Below are positions 1 to 8,258 of a DNA stretch of 50,878 nt, piece by piece. The number at the start of each line of letters is the position of its first letter. Position 1 is the stretch's first letter. The stretch is from the NCBI GenBank assembly GCA_002551355.1, contig NTHE01000058.1, positions 1-50,878 on the forward strand, in the 5' to 3' direction. The DNA comes from Streptomyces sp. man185. Lineage in GTDB: Bacteria > Actinomycetota > Actinomycetes > Streptomycetales > Streptomycetaceae. Position numbers and translations under genes: made by a program. The notes beneath the pieces were generated by a model. It searched no databases. It saw only the letters and a list, made by a program, of their open reading frames with translations, and had not been told where the DNA came from.

Positions 1-220
1 CACGTGAATACCAGCCCGAGCCGCCCGCCGCCATCACCACCACCGCGGCGAGGACGCCCGGGAAGGCGACGCCGGGCAGCCCCGCGGCGCCGGCGGCCCA
101 CAGGCCGAGCGCCGCGGTCGCCACCATGGCCAGCACGCCGGTGAGGACCGCCAGGAGCGCGTCGCGCCAGCCGTGCGGGGTGCGTGCGCTGTTCTCGTCG
201 TTGTTCGCCCGGACGTTCAC
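1..220 (-). CDS. Streptophobe-family membrane protein, N-terminal part (runs off the window)
   Basis: Reading the minus strand from a GTG at 218-220 gives an open frame that leaves the window, so about 73 N-terminal residues are visible. They consist of a polar start (VNVRANNDENSARTPHGWRD) followed by a hydrophobic segment rich in Ala, Leu, Val and Gly, then a short loop and the start of a second hydrophobic segment. This layout resembles the N-terminus of the multi-spanning 'streptophobe' family of Streptomyces, whose function is unknown. The family call rests on recognition of the N-terminal pattern only; the frame and the membrane character are directly visible. Confidence 0.6.
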   Translation of the reverse strand, partial: MNVRANNDENSARTPHGWRDALLAVLTGVLAMVATAALGLWAAGAAGLPGVAFPGVLAAVVVMAAGGSGWYSR

Positions 221-412
221 GACCCCACGCTAAGCAGGGACCGGACGCTTCGCTCCCCGAGGAACCGGGGCGTCCCTCCGCTTGCGGGGACTGCCGGGCC
301 GAGACACACAATGGGACGAAATGCCCTGGATTGTCGGCTCATGGTCCTGGTACGGAAACGGGACCGGGGCAGGGACCTCCGGGGCGGGTACCGACATCGG
401 GGAGCAGAGCCC

Positions 413-1786
413 GTGAGTGTCCAACCGCCGCCATCCGGCCGCCCCACAGGACCGCCGTCCGGCCCGCTCTCGGGCCCCTCGCAGAACGAACCCACCCCGC
501 CTCCTCCCACCGTGTCCGGCCCGCCGCCCGGCCCGCCCAGCGGCGGCGACCACGGCGGACCGAACGGCCCCGGTGGCTCGGGCGGTTCGGGTGACGGGGG
601 CGATGTGGGCGGCTCCGGCTCCGGCGGTGGTCCCGGCGGTCCGGGCAGCGGCTCGGGTGCCGCCCCCGGACCCCGCCCCGACCGCCCCTGGTGGCGTTCC
701 GTCCCCCGGATCGCGGCGATCGCGACGGCCCTGGTCGCCGCGGTGGTCCTGGTGGTCGTGCTGACCCGGCCCGACGGCGGATCGAAGGCGGGCGGCGAGG
801 TCTTCCTCCAGGCCGCGGGCGAATCCGGTCAGGATCCGTTCACCGAGTCCACGGCCGACGGCAGCGCCCCCGAGCCCGGGACCGCCAGCCCTTCCGTCGC
901 ACCGAGCGCGTCGAAAACCGGCGCTCAGGTGACACGGGGCGTGGACGGCGCGGCACCGGGTCTGTACGGAGGCACCCGCAAGGTCGCGAGCTGCGATGTG
1001 GAGCAGCAGGTCAAGGTGTTGCAGGCAGCCCCGGACAAGAACCGGGCGTTCGCCTCGGTTCAGGACATCGAACCCTCCGCCGTCCCCGGCTATCTGCGGG
1101 GGCTCACCCCCGTGACGCTGCGCATGGACACCCGCGTCACCAACCACGGCTACCGGGACGGCGAGGCCAACGCCTATCAGGCCGTGCTCCAGGCGGGTAC
1201 GGCTGTCCTCGTCGACGACCGGGGCGTGCCCCGGGTGCGGTGTGCGTGCGGGAACCCGCTGCTGCCGCCCGTCGCCCAAGAGGACCCGCAGCAGAAGGGC
1301 AAGGCGTGGCCGGGCTACCGGGCCTCCGACGTGGTCGTCGTGGAGCCGTCGGCGAAGCCGGTGAAAGAGTTCGTGATGGTCGATCCGGAGAACGGCGACT
1401 GGTTCAAGCGGCCGGCCGGCGACACGGGTGACGGCGACAAGAAGACGGATCCGCCGAAGAACGCCTCGGAGTCGCCCTGCCCGCCCGGATCGGACCCGTG
1501 CCCCTCGTCGTCCGGGGCCACCCCGTCGGAATCCTCTCCGGACGACCCGGCGACACGGCCCGGCGATGATCCGGCGACCTCCGAACCCGCGCCGGACGAC
1601 CCGGCGACCTCAAAGCCGCCGCCGGACGACCCGGCGACCGACGATCCGGCGACCGAGCCCGCGCCGGAGGACCCGCCGGGGTCGCCCGACTCGCAGTCGG
1701 CTCCGCAGCCGCCCGCCCCGGACTCACCGGAACCGCAGGACCCCGGACCGGGGACGGCCCCGCCGGGCGCTCCCGCCTTCGACTGA
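413..1786 (+). CDS. DUF6777-type membrane-anchored protein with Pro-rich ends
   Basis: The protein has about 457 residues from a GTG at 413; the frame stays open further upstream but that part has no coding character. It starts with a cytoplasmic Pro/Gly-rich stretch, followed by one transmembrane segment (AAIATALVAAVVLVVVLT). The extracellular domain begins TRGVDGAAPGLYGGTRK and carries conserved-looking Cys residues (ASCDVEQQ, RCACGNPL), as in DUF6777 proteins of Streptomyces. The C-terminal quarter is a low-complexity Pro/Asp tail with five or so DPAT units, probably a spacer crossing or contacting the cell wall. Function is unknown. The start could be elsewhere because the N-terminus is low complexity. 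Confidence 0.75.
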   Translation: MSVQPPPSGRPTGPPSGPLSGPSQNEPTPPPPTVSGPPPGPPSGGDHGGPNGPGGSGGSGDGGDVGGSGSGGGPGGPGSGSGAAPGPRPDRPWWRSVPRIAAIATALVAAVVLVVVLTRPDGGSKAGGEVFLQAAGESGQDPFTESTADGSAPEPGTASPSVAPSASKTGAQVTRGVDGAAPGLYGGTRKVASCDVEQQVKVLQAAPDKNRAFASVQDIEPSAVPGYLRGLTPVTLRMDTRVTNHGYRDGEANAYQAVLQAGTAVLVDDRGVPRVRCACGNPLLPPVAQEDPQQKGKAWPGYRASDVVVVEPSAKPVKEFVMVDPENGDWFKRPAGDTGDGDKKTDPPKNASESPCPPGSDPCPSSSGATPSESSPDDPATRPGDDPATSEPAPDDPATSKPPPDDPATDDPATEPAPEDPPGSPDSQSAPQPPAPDSPEPQDPGPGTAPPGAPAFD

Positions 1787-1817
1787 CGGGGCGGGAGGGC
1801 ACGGGGTCCGCGGTGCC

Positions 1818-2150
1818 TCAGCGCACAGCGTCGGGCCGGCTCTCCACCGGGGTCCGCGCCCGGGCCCCCGTGCCCGTACGCACTCCGGCTGCCGCCGCGG
1901 CCGAGTGCAGGGAGCGCAGGGCGACCAGCAGGAAGCCGATGTCGTCGAGATAGACGGGGTCGGGCAGCAGGTCGACCGGTGACACGGTGTAGATGACGGC
2001 CGCCCAGACGAGCGCCTTGCTGCGCAGCGGGATTCCGGCGTCGATCAACAGCTTCCTGGCCCTGAAGACGCGCACCAGCAGCACGACGGCCAGGACCAGC
2101 ATGATCAGCGCGGCCACGGCGCCGAGAACGAGCCAAACGGTGGTGTCCAT
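1818..2150 (-). CDS. DUF1232 (YkvA-like) small membrane protein
   Basis: The 110-residue protein begins MDTTVWLVLGAVAALIMLVL, a transmembrane helix, followed by a basic stretch (RVFRARKLL). It then carries the DUF1232 core: an aromatic-hydrophobic segment WAAVIYTVSPVDLLPDPV followed by YLDDIGFLLVALR. The S-P-x-D-x-x-P-D motif is the hallmark of this family. The role of DUF1232 proteins is not established. It stands alone between DUF6777 and the WhiB gene, with the latter on the same strand upstream. Confidence 0.8.
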   Translation of the reverse strand: MDTTVWLVLGAVAALIMLVLAVVLLVRVFRARKLLIDAGIPLRSKALVWAAVIYTVSPVDLLPDPVYLDDIGFLLVALRSLHSAAAAAGVRTGTGARARTPVESRPDAVR

Positions 2151-2240
2151 GGCTCATCGTGTACCCACTCGTTCCCGGATCACGAACCTGTGGCGGGCGG
2201 TGTCACTGCTGCGGGCGGCGGAACGCCACGGCGGTGCGGG

Positions 2241-2516
2241 TCAGGCCGTGCCGCGTCCGCGAGCCTCCGCCCGCCTGCGGCTGCGGCGCTTGAGGGCACG
2301 TCGCTCGTTCTCGGACAGGCCGCCCCAGATGCCGGAGTCCTGGCCGTTCTCCAGAGCCCACTCCAGGCAGGCGGCCTGTACGGGGCAGGTCCGGCAGACG
2401 GCCTTGGCCTCCTCGGTCTGGACGACCGCGGGGCCCGTGCTCCCGATGGGGAAGAACAGGTCCGGGTCCTCCTCGCGACAGGCGGCGTGCAGGCGCCAGT
2501 TCTCCATGCTGCTCAA
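2241..2516 (-). CDS. WhiB-family iron-sulfur transcription factor
   Basis: The 91-residue protein has the four-cysteine pattern of Wbl proteins (Cys13, Cys41, Cys44, Cys50, the last three as CRTCPVQAAC), which bind a [4Fe-4S] cluster. The turn GIWGG at about 62-66 follows, then a basic tail (RRALKRRSRRRAEARGR) that contacts DNA. The stretch LFFPIGSTGPA closely resembles WhiB1/WblE proteins, which bind the principal sigma factor. A TTG at 2516 has a good GGGAG about nine bases upstream; an in-frame ATG at 2507 (MENWRLHAAC) is the alternative and matches the usual family length better. It is probably a second WblE-like paralogue; the exact orthologue cannot be told from the sequence alone. Confidence 0.88.
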   Translation of the reverse strand: MSSMENWRLHAACREEDPDLFFPIGSTGPAVVQTEEAKAVCRTCPVQAACLEWALENGQDSGIWGGLSENERRALKRRSRRRAEARGRGTA

Positions 2517-2809
2517 CTCTGCTCACTCCCGATGTCGTTACGTCGTAAGTCGGTTGCCGTACGTGTCTTCCCTGCGCTTGACCGACGAACGACGCCTCAA
2601 ACACGTATTGGGCCCACAGCTCCGGACGCCGGAGTGCGTAGCGGCCGCTACGGGCGCGGGGGGACTCGGGGGCGGGGCAGGGCGAGGAGTGCCCGAACGA
2701 CGTGAAAGTTGTGCCGGGTGCCCGGAGCGCTGTCCATCCGGCTGGCCCCCGTTCACAGCGGGGCGTGCACCGGATGGCCGGCTGCCCTCGCTGTTCCTAA
2801 TCTCGCATC

Positions 2810-3985
2810 ATGATCTTTCGTCGTGCGTGGTTATCAGCCGCGGTACTCGCCCTGGCCGTCTCGTCCCTGCCGTCCACCGCGGCTTCGGCCGCGCCCCGCC
2901 CGTCCGGCGCGGTGTGGTCCGTGCAGCGTGACGCCGACGCCCTGCGGGACACCGGGATCACCGGGGTGACGGTTCGCCTGGAGACCCCGCGCGGGACGGT
3001 CACGGCCGGCTCCGGGGTGGGTGACCTGACCACCGGCCGTCCGGTTCCGAAGAACGGCTTCCTGCGTCTGGGCAGCACCACCAAGACGTTCGTCGCCACC
3101 GTCGTGCTGCAACTGGTGGGCGAGAGAAGGCTCTCCCTCGACCAGAGCGTGGAGCAGGTGCTGCCCGGGGTCGTGTCCGGTTCCGGAAACGACGGCCGGA
3201 CCATCACGATCCGCGACCTGCTGCGGCACACCAGTGGACTGTCCGACTACGTCCACGACGTCTTCCCCGACCCCAGTGCCCGCACCTACTTCGCCGACCG
3301 GTGGCGTGCCTACCGGCCCGAGGAGCTGGTGGACCTGGCCATGCGCCACGCACCCGCCTTCCCGGCGGGCGCCGGCTGGGAGTACTCCAACACGAACTAC
3401 GTGCTCGCCGGAATGATCATCGAGAAGGTCACCGGCCGCACCTGGGAACAGCAGGTCGAGGACCGCATCCTGCGCCCGCTCGGCCTGCGGCACACCGACA
3501 CCCCCGGCATCCGGCCCTTCCTCCCCCATCCGCACCCGGCCAACCACCAGCAGTTCGCCCCGGACGGGCCGATGGTCGACACCACGATCCCCTACCGTCC
3601 CTTCGACAGCGGGGCCGACGGTTCGATGACCGGCACGGCCCGTGACCTCAACCGCTTCTTCGCCGCGCTGGCTGGCGGCCGACTGCTGAAGCCCGCCGAG
3701 CTCGCCGCCCTGCGGACCACTGTGCCGGTGCCGCCGGACAGCGGTCACCCGGAGGGCACCCGGGACGGCCTGGGCCTGTTCTTCACCCCTCTGTCCTGCG
3801 GCGGCGGCTACCTCGGACATGGCGGAAGCGGCTTCGGATACGTCATCCGGGCAGCGACGAGCGTGGACGGACGACGTGCCATCACCGTCTCCGCGCACAG
3901 CCGCTCCGCGGACCCGCGGACGTCGGCCCGTCAGGAAGACGCACTGCGCGACCTCATCGACCACGCCCTGTGCCGCACCGCCTGA
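2810..3985 (+). CDS. Secreted serine hydrolase (beta-lactamase / D-Ala-D-Ala carboxypeptidase family)
   Basis: The 391-residue protein begins with a Sec signal peptide (MIFRRAWLSAAVLALAVSS, probable cleavage after ASA near residue 27). The penicillin-binding fold is marked by the SxxK motif S89-T-T-K92, the YSN motif Y192-S-N, and a C-terminal HGG box in GHGGSGFGY. This is the class C beta-lactamase/DD-peptidase family, which acts outside the cell on D-Ala-D-Ala or related amide or ester bonds. It converges on the PP2C gene with only six bases between the stop codons. Whether it is a true DD-carboxypeptidase or an esterase cannot be decided from motifs. Confidence 0.87.
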   Translation: MIFRRAWLSAAVLALAVSSLPSTAASAAPRPSGAVWSVQRDADALRDTGITGVTVRLETPRGTVTAGSGVGDLTTGRPVPKNGFLRLGSTTKTFVATVVLQLVGERRLSLDQSVEQVLPGVVSGSGNDGRTITIRDLLRHTSGLSDYVHDVFPDPSARTYFADRWRAYRPEELVDLAMRHAPAFPAGAGWEYSNTNYVLAGMIIEKVTGRTWEQQVEDRILRPLGLRHTDTPGIRPFLPHPHPANHQQFAPDGPMVDTTIPYRPFDSGADGSMTGTARDLNRFFAALAGGRLLKPAELAALRTTVPVPPDSGHPEGTRDGLGLFFTPLSCGGGYLGHGGSGFGYVIRAATSVDGRRAITVSAHSRSADPRTSARQEDALRDLIDHALCRTA

Positions 3986-3991
3986 CCGCGC

Positions 3992-5113
3992 CTACCGGCC
4001 GGTATCGACGGGTCGGTGCCGGGCGCCCACCGGTCGGTGCAGGGCGAGGAGGGCCTGATCGTCCTGGATGCGGCCGCCGGTGTGGTGCCCGACGTCCTCG
4101 ATCAAGAGGTGGAGGATCTGCGCCGGGGAGGCCGGGTCACCGATCAGCGCTCGGTGGTGGACGAGGAAGGGCAGCCGGACGGACGCGTCGTAGAAGACCC
4201 CGGACTCGTCGCGGGCCTCGGTGACCCCGTCCGTGTAGCAGATGAGGGTGGCGCCGGGCGGAAACGGGAACGTGTCGACCGGGCACAACCAGGTCCCCAG
4301 CGCGCTCATGCCGAGCGGGGGCGCCTCCTCGGACGGTTCCAGGACGGTGGCCCGGCCCTCGGCGTCCAGCAGCACCGGCGGCGGGTGCCCCCGGTTGACC
4401 ACCCGTACGGTGTCGAGGCCCTCGGCGAACTCGGCGATCAGCGCGGTGGTGAACCCCTCCTCCTGCTCCTGGCCGCCGCGCCGGCCGCCCTCGCGCAGGA
4501 GGGCCCGCTCCAGCGCGGCGACCAGGCCGGGCAGGTCCTCCGCCTCGTCCGCCGCGTACCGGAAGGCCCCGAGGTCCGCACAGACCGCGCTGACCGCGCC
4601 CAGGCCCTTCCCGCGGACGTCCCCGACCATCACACGCACCCCGTGCGGGGTCTCCTGCACGACGTAGAGGTCGCCGCCGATCATGGCCTCGTCCTCGGCG
4701 GGCACATAGCGGGCGGCGATCCTGAGCTCGCCCAGGCGCGAGGGAGGCCTGGGGAGGACGGCGCTCTGGACCACGGCGGCGATGTGGCGGGCGCGCCGGG
4801 TCCGGGCGTCCCGGCCCTCCAGGGAACGGTTGATGAGGACGGCCAGCACGGTTACGGCCAGAAGGGTGAGCTGGTTGGCGACGCCCCGCTGCCAGCCGAA
4901 GGTGCCGTCGTGCCAGGCGAGGGCCGCGTGGACGGCCATGGCGAGCACACCGACGGCGATGATGCCGCGCAGCCCGAGCAGCGGTGCGGCGGCGACCGGG
5001 GCCGCTATCAGCAGGGGCGCGGAGGTGACGTCCGTCGGGGTCACCAGGTCCAGCGCGACGCCCAGCACGATGACCCCCAGCGGGATCCACTTGGCCTTGC
5101 GCAGCTGCACCAC
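3992..5113 (-). CDS. Membrane PP2C/SpoIIE-type serine phosphatase
   Basis: The 373-residue protein has several hydrophobic segments in the first 110 residues, for example IPLGVIVLGVALDLV and LTLLAVTVLAVLI. A linker then leads to a SpoIIE/RsbU-type PP2C catalytic domain. Metal-binding motifs are visible: AEDEAMIGGDLYVV, VMVGDVRGKGLGAVS and ICYTDGVTEARDESG. Such phosphatases dephosphorylate anti-sigma-factor antagonists and feed anti-sigma switching; the partner is not obvious here. The gene lies 51 bases downstream of the XRE regulator on the same strand and is likely co-transcribed. An HATPase protein, the kinase-type counterpart, lies just beyond that regulator. Confidence 0.88.
   Translation of the reverse strand: MVQLRKAKWIPLGVIVLGVALDLVTPTDVTSAPLLIAAPVAAAPLLGLRGIIAVGVLAMAVHAALAWHDGTFGWQRGVANQLTLLAVTVLAVLINRSLEGRDARTRRARHIAAVVQSAVLPRPPSRLGELRIAARYVPAEDEAMIGGDLYVVQETPHGVRVMVGDVRGKGLGAVSAVCADLGAFRYAADEAEDLPGLVAALERALLREGGRRGGQEQEEGFTTALIAEFAEGLDTVRVVNRGHPPPVLLDAEGRATVLEPSEEAPPLGMSALGTWLCPVDTFPFPPGATLICYTDGVTEARDESGVFYDASVRLPFLVHHRALIGDPASPAQILHLLIEDVGHHTGGRIQDDQALLALHRPVGARHRPVDTGR
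3993..4004. repeat. 12-bp perfect palindrome TACCGGCCGGTA between convergent stops
   Basis: The palindrome overlaps the stop codon of the PP2C gene and lies a few bases past the serine hydrolase stop. It could act as a small bidirectional terminator or be incidental in a GC-rich context. A related 12-mer (TACTGGCCGGTA) lies upstream of the ceramidase gene. Confidence 0.4.
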
Positions 5114-5164
5114 TCCCCCACGCTGTACGGGGCCGGGCCTCGCCGCATCCCGGCGGCGGCCGGA

Positions 5165-6004
5165 TCACACCGGCAGCGGGGTCCCGGGGCCGGGTGCGGC
5201 GGCGCACGCGGCGTCCAGCCGGATGCGGTGGGCCATCACGGCATCGGGATCCTCGATGAGGTCGACCCGCACGCCCGGGGTCTCCAGCACCGCCTGGTCC
5301 CCGATCTCGGGTGCGGGCACCCGGAGGATGTGCAGGGGCGGTACGCCGGTCAGCGGGTGCGGCGGGTGGTCCATCGGCACCACCTGGACGGTGACGTGCT
5401 GCTCCTTCATCGCCTCGACCAGCGCGGCCCGCTGCTCCGCCATGGTCTCCCGGCCGCCGACCCGTGTGTGGAGGGCCGCGGCCGGGAACAGGGCCCACAG
5501 GGCGGCCCCGCGCTCGCGCATGCGGCAGCGGCGCTCCCGCAGCAGCTCGACCCGGCGTTCCCGGCGGGCGGGGCTGTCGTCGGGGTACTGCGTGCGGTGG
5601 AGCGCGGCGGCGTACGCGGGGGTGCGCAGCAACTCGGGGACCAGCGCCGGGTGCCACGTCCGTACGAGGCTCGCCGAGGACTCCACGCCGATGACCTCCT
5701 GCTGCCAGCCCTCCATCGCGTCCCGCCAGTGGTGCCACCAGCCGGGCAGGTTCGCGGCCGAGAGCCCGGCCATGATGGGCTCGGCCACGGTGGGGGGCAC
5801 GCCGTAGCAGCGCAGCAGTTCGCCGACCTGCCGGGCGTCGAGTCCGGTCTCCGCGCGTTCGATGCGCCGGACGGTGGCGGGGTGCGCGTCCAAGGCCTCG
5901 GCCGCGGCCCGCAGGCTGATGCCCGCGCGTTCCCGCAGCATGCGGAGGCGGACCGCGAGAACGCGGTGTTCCACGGTGGGACCGGACCGGGCTCGCATGC
6001 GCAT
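5165..6004 (-). CDS. XRE-family regulator with DUF5753 domain
   Basis: The 279-residue protein has an N-terminal helix-turn-helix (LRMLRERAGISLRAAAEALD followed by HPATVRRIERAETG) at about residues 18-55. The remaining 200 residues form the DUF5753 domain, with WWHHWRDAMEGWQQEVIGVE and VQVVPMDHPPHPLTG. This architecture is one of the most expanded regulator families in Streptomyces and usually pairs with an HATPase-like protein and sometimes a DUF397 protein. Here the HATPase gene is divergent, 81 bases away, and no DUF397 partner is seen. The family is linked to developmental and antibiotic control in some species, but this member's targets are unknown. The ATG at 6002-6004 was chosen; a second Met codon lies two residues in. 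Confidence 0.88.
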   Translation of the reverse strand: MRMRARSGPTVEHRVLAVRLRMLRERAGISLRAAAEALDAHPATVRRIERAETGLDARQVGELLRCYGVPPTVAEPIMAGLSAANLPGWWHHWRDAMEGWQQEVIGVESSASLVRTWHPALVPELLRTPAYAAALHRTQYPDDSPARRERRVELLRERRCRMRERGAALWALFPAAALHTRVGGRETMAEQRAALVEAMKEQHVTVQVVPMDHPPHPLTGVPPLHILRVPAPEIGDQAVLETPGVRVDLIEDPDAVMAHRIRLDAACAAAPGPGTPLPV

Positions 6005-6057
6005 ACCTTCTTCGTCGAGCCCCGGGGCGGAGCGTTACACACTCTGTCGCTTGCAAA

Positions 6058-6085
6058 GTATGCGTTTTGCGTCGAGAGTGCATAC
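6058..6085. promoter_or_regulatory. Inverted repeat GTATGC-N16-GCATAC in the XRE/HATPase intergenic region
   Basis: The six-base arms are perfect, and the right arm ends directly before the ATG of the HATPase gene. The interval is clearly more AT-rich than its surroundings (TTGCAAAGTATGCGTTTTGC), as expected for a shared promoter and operator. The divergent XRE protein is the obvious candidate to bind it. Confidence 0.5.
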
Positions 6086-6595
6086 ATGTCGGAAATAGTC
6101 GTTTGCGCGGAGCGTGCCCCCGATGAGGGAGGTGCCCGAGGTGCCCGAGGTGCCCGAGGTGCGCACAGCTGGTGGGTTCCCCGATTGCCCGGGGGCGTCC
6201 CGGAGGCCCGGCACCGGGTCCAGGAGGCCATGCGAGCCTGGGGCGAACCGGCCGAACGGATCGAGGCGGCGGCTCTGATAGTGACCGAGCTGGTCACCAA
6301 CGCGGTGCAGCACACCAGCACCCGGCGGATCCGATGTCGGCTCCTGCGCTCCGCGGACGGCGTGCGCATCTGCGTGTGGAACCGGGGCCGGGCCCGGATC
6401 CCGGCCCCGGCGCCCCCCGCCGACTCGGCCGGCCTTCCCGTCGGGCAGGCCCCCGCGGCGGCCGACCTCGAAGGCGACGACGCGCTCGACCGCCTCACCG
6501 AGGACGGCCGGGGTCTCCTGCTCGTCGACGCGCTGGCAGCCCGCTGGGGCACCCGCGCCGCGCTGGCGGGCCGGCTCGTCTGGGCCGATCTCTGA
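6086..6595 (+). CDS. HATPase-domain ATP-binding protein (anti-sigma-factor-like)
   Basis: The 169-residue protein has the HATPase_c_2 fold of RsbW/SpoIIAB-like kinases. The N-box is AALIVTELVTNAVQHTS, and the later glycine-rich box is LTEDGRGLLLVDALAARWG. Such proteins bind partner regulators and sometimes phosphorylate anti-anti-sigma factors. The start at 6086 has only a modest GAGAG upstream. The first 25 residues hold a Gly-Ala-Arg repeat encoded by a 9-bp tandem repeat, so a GTG inside that repeat is a possible later start. It is divergent from the XRE/DUF5753 gene, the usual partner arrangement in Streptomyces. Confidence 0.83.
   Translation: MSEIVVCAERAPDEGGARGARGARGAHSWWVPRLPGGVPEARHRVQEAMRAWGEPAERIEAAALIVTELVTNAVQHTSTRRIRCRLLRSADGVRICVWNRGRARIPAPAPPADSAGLPVGQAPAAADLEGDDALDRLTEDGRGLLLVDALAARWGTRAALAGRLVWADL
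6131..6157. repeat. 9-bp tandem repeat, three perfect copies
   Basis: The unit GGTGCCCGA occurs three times in a row, with a fourth, diverged copy following. It keeps the reading frame of the HATPase gene and encodes Gly-Ala-Arg units. Copy number could change by slippage without breaking the frame. Confidence 0.85.
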
Positions 6596-6630
6596 GACGT
6601 TCCCCTGCCCCCGCGATCTCCCCGCCCGAT

Positions 6631-7323
6631 TCAGGCGGGAGCCGTACGGCACTCCGGGTGGCCCCAGCCGTTCGGGTTCTTCGCGATCGGCTCCTTGGCC
6701 GCGTACGGCTTTCCGCAGTGGCACCGGCCCGCGAAGCGCGCCTTGATCGTGCCGGTGGACCGCCCGCTCCGCCCCTTCGCGCCGCCCGACGCCCCGGACG
6801 CCTCCGTACGCCCCTTCGTGGACCGCGCGGGCTCGGGCACCGGCAGAGCCGTGGCGCCGTGCGCCGTACCGGCCGGAAGCTGGGTGACCGCCGCCTCGCT
6901 TGCGGCCTGGTCGGCGAGCGCGTTGAGCGGGTCGCCGTTCACCTGGTGGGCGGGCACATAGCGGAACGTCACCGAGCGGTCGGCGAGCAGGGCGTCGATG
7001 CGGGTGACCAGCTCACGGTTGGCGACGGGCTTGCCGCCGGAGGTCTTCCAGCCGTTGCGCTTCCAGCCCGGCAGCCACTTGGTCACGGCGTTCATGGCGT
7101 ACTGCGAGTCCATCCGCACCTCGACACGCACCGCCGGACCGGTGGACTCCAGCAGCTCCGCCAGGGCGGTGAGCTCGGCGACGTTGTTCGTCGCGGTGCC
7201 GAGCGGACCGGCCTCCCAGCGCACCGGATTCCCCTGCGCGTCGGCGGCCACCCATGCCCAGGCGGCCGGTCCCGGATTCCCCTTCGACGCCCCGTCACAC
7301 GCGGCGATGATGCTCTCGTTCAT
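6631..7323 (-). CDS. rnhA: Ribonuclease H with C-terminal Cys-rich tail
   Basis: The 230-residue protein starts MNESIIAACDGASKGNPGPA, the first catalytic Asp motif of RNase HI. It continues with NNVAELTALAELLES (Glu), VRMDSQYAMNAVTKW (Asp) and a final NALADQAASEA. It would degrade the RNA strand of RNA:DNA hybrids. Unlike the compact enzyme of about 150 residues, it has a long linker (about 150-195) and a C-terminal patch with CHCGKPYAAKEPI and GWGHPEC, which could bind zinc or nucleic acid. The gene follows the SDR gene by 65 bases on the same strand. A much longer open frame upstream of the ATG is antisense shadow. Confidence 0.87.
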   Translation of the reverse strand: MNESIIAACDGASKGNPGPAAWAWVAADAQGNPVRWEAGPLGTATNNVAELTALAELLESTGPAVRVEVRMDSQYAMNAVTKWLPGWKRNGWKTSGGKPVANRELVTRIDALLADRSVTFRYVPAHQVNGDPLNALADQAASEAAVTQLPAGTAHGATALPVPEPARSTKGRTEASGASGGAKGRSGRSTGTIKARFAGRCHCGKPYAAKEPIAKNPNGWGHPECRTAPA

Positions 7324-7388
7324 CCCTCGATCATGCCAGCCCCGCACGACCGTTCCGACCGGTCGCGCGATCGCCGGGGCCGCCGCGC

Positions 7389-8183
7389 TCAGGGCACGAT
7401 CGAGTCCACGTAACCGCCGTCGACGCGCACGGCCGCGCCGGTCGTCGCCGAGGCCTGCGCCGAGCTGAGGTAGACCACGAGGTTGGCGATCTCCTCGGGC
7501 TCGATGAGCCGCTGGATCAGGGACTGCGGGCGGTGCAGCCGCATGAACTCGCGCTGCGCCTCGTCCCACGGGAGCTTGCTGTCGACCAGCTCGTACACGA
7601 AGTCCTCCACGCCGCCGGTGTGCGTGGGGCCGGCGATCACGGAGTTCACCGTCACTCCGGTGCCGGCTGCCTTCTTGGCGAAGCCCCGGGAGACGGCGAG
7701 CAGCGCGGTCTTGGACATGCCGTAGTGGATCATCTCGGCGGGGATCACGATCGCGGAGTCGCTGGCGATGTTCAGCACCCGGCCCCAGCCCTGTCCGCTC
7801 ATCCCGGGGAGGTAGTGGCGGATGAGGCGCACGGCACTGAGCACGTTCGTGTCGAAGTAGGTCCGCCACTCCGCGTCGGTGATCTCCAGCGGCGGCCGGG
7901 ATCCGAAGATGCCGAGATTGTTGACGAGGACATCGGCGGCGGGCACGGCCGCGTACAGCGACTCGGCGCCCTCCTCGGTGGTCAGGTCGCAGGCCACGGT
8001 GGCCACGGAGGCGTCCGGCACCGCGACACGCAGCGACTGCGCCGCCTCCTCCAGCCGCCCCTGAGTCCGCCCGGTCAGCACGACCCCGGCGCCCGCCCCG
8101 GCCAGTCCGGTGGCGATGGCGAGGCCGATGCCCTGTGAGGAACCGGTCACCACCGCGTTCCTGCCCGTCAGATCGATACGCAC
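7389..8183 (-). CDS. SDR-family oxidoreductase
   Basis: The 264-residue protein has the classical short-chain dehydrogenase layout: the cofactor motif TGSSQGIG at about residues 13-20, NNLGI, and the catalytic Ser and Tyr-x-x-x-Lys in NIASDSAIVIPAEMIHYGMSK's core. It ends with VDGGYVDSIV, typical of the family. It reduces or oxidises a carbonyl or alcohol with NAD(P)H; the substrate is not predictable. A GTG at 8183 is preceded by GAGGGAG. It is divergent from the ABC exporter, sharing a 190-base intergenic region that contains a MerR-like promoter facing the exporter. Confidence 0.88.
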   Translation of the reverse strand: MRIDLTGRNAVVTGSSQGIGLAIATGLAGAGAGVVLTGRTQGRLEEAAQSLRVAVPDASVATVACDLTTEEGAESLYAAVPAADVLVNNLGIFGSRPPLEITDAEWRTYFDTNVLSAVRLIRHYLPGMSGQGWGRVLNIASDSAIVIPAEMIHYGMSKTALLAVSRGFAKKAAGTGVTVNSVIAGPTHTGGVEDFVYELVDSKLPWDEAQREFMRLHRPQSLIQRLIEPEEIANLVVYLSSAQASATTGAAVRVDGGYVDSIVP

Positions 8184-8258
8184 GCCACTTCTCCCTCATC
8201 CGCTCGTCCGGACCGTTCCGGCCAGGCTCGCACCCCCGCGACGCGAACGCCCACCGAC

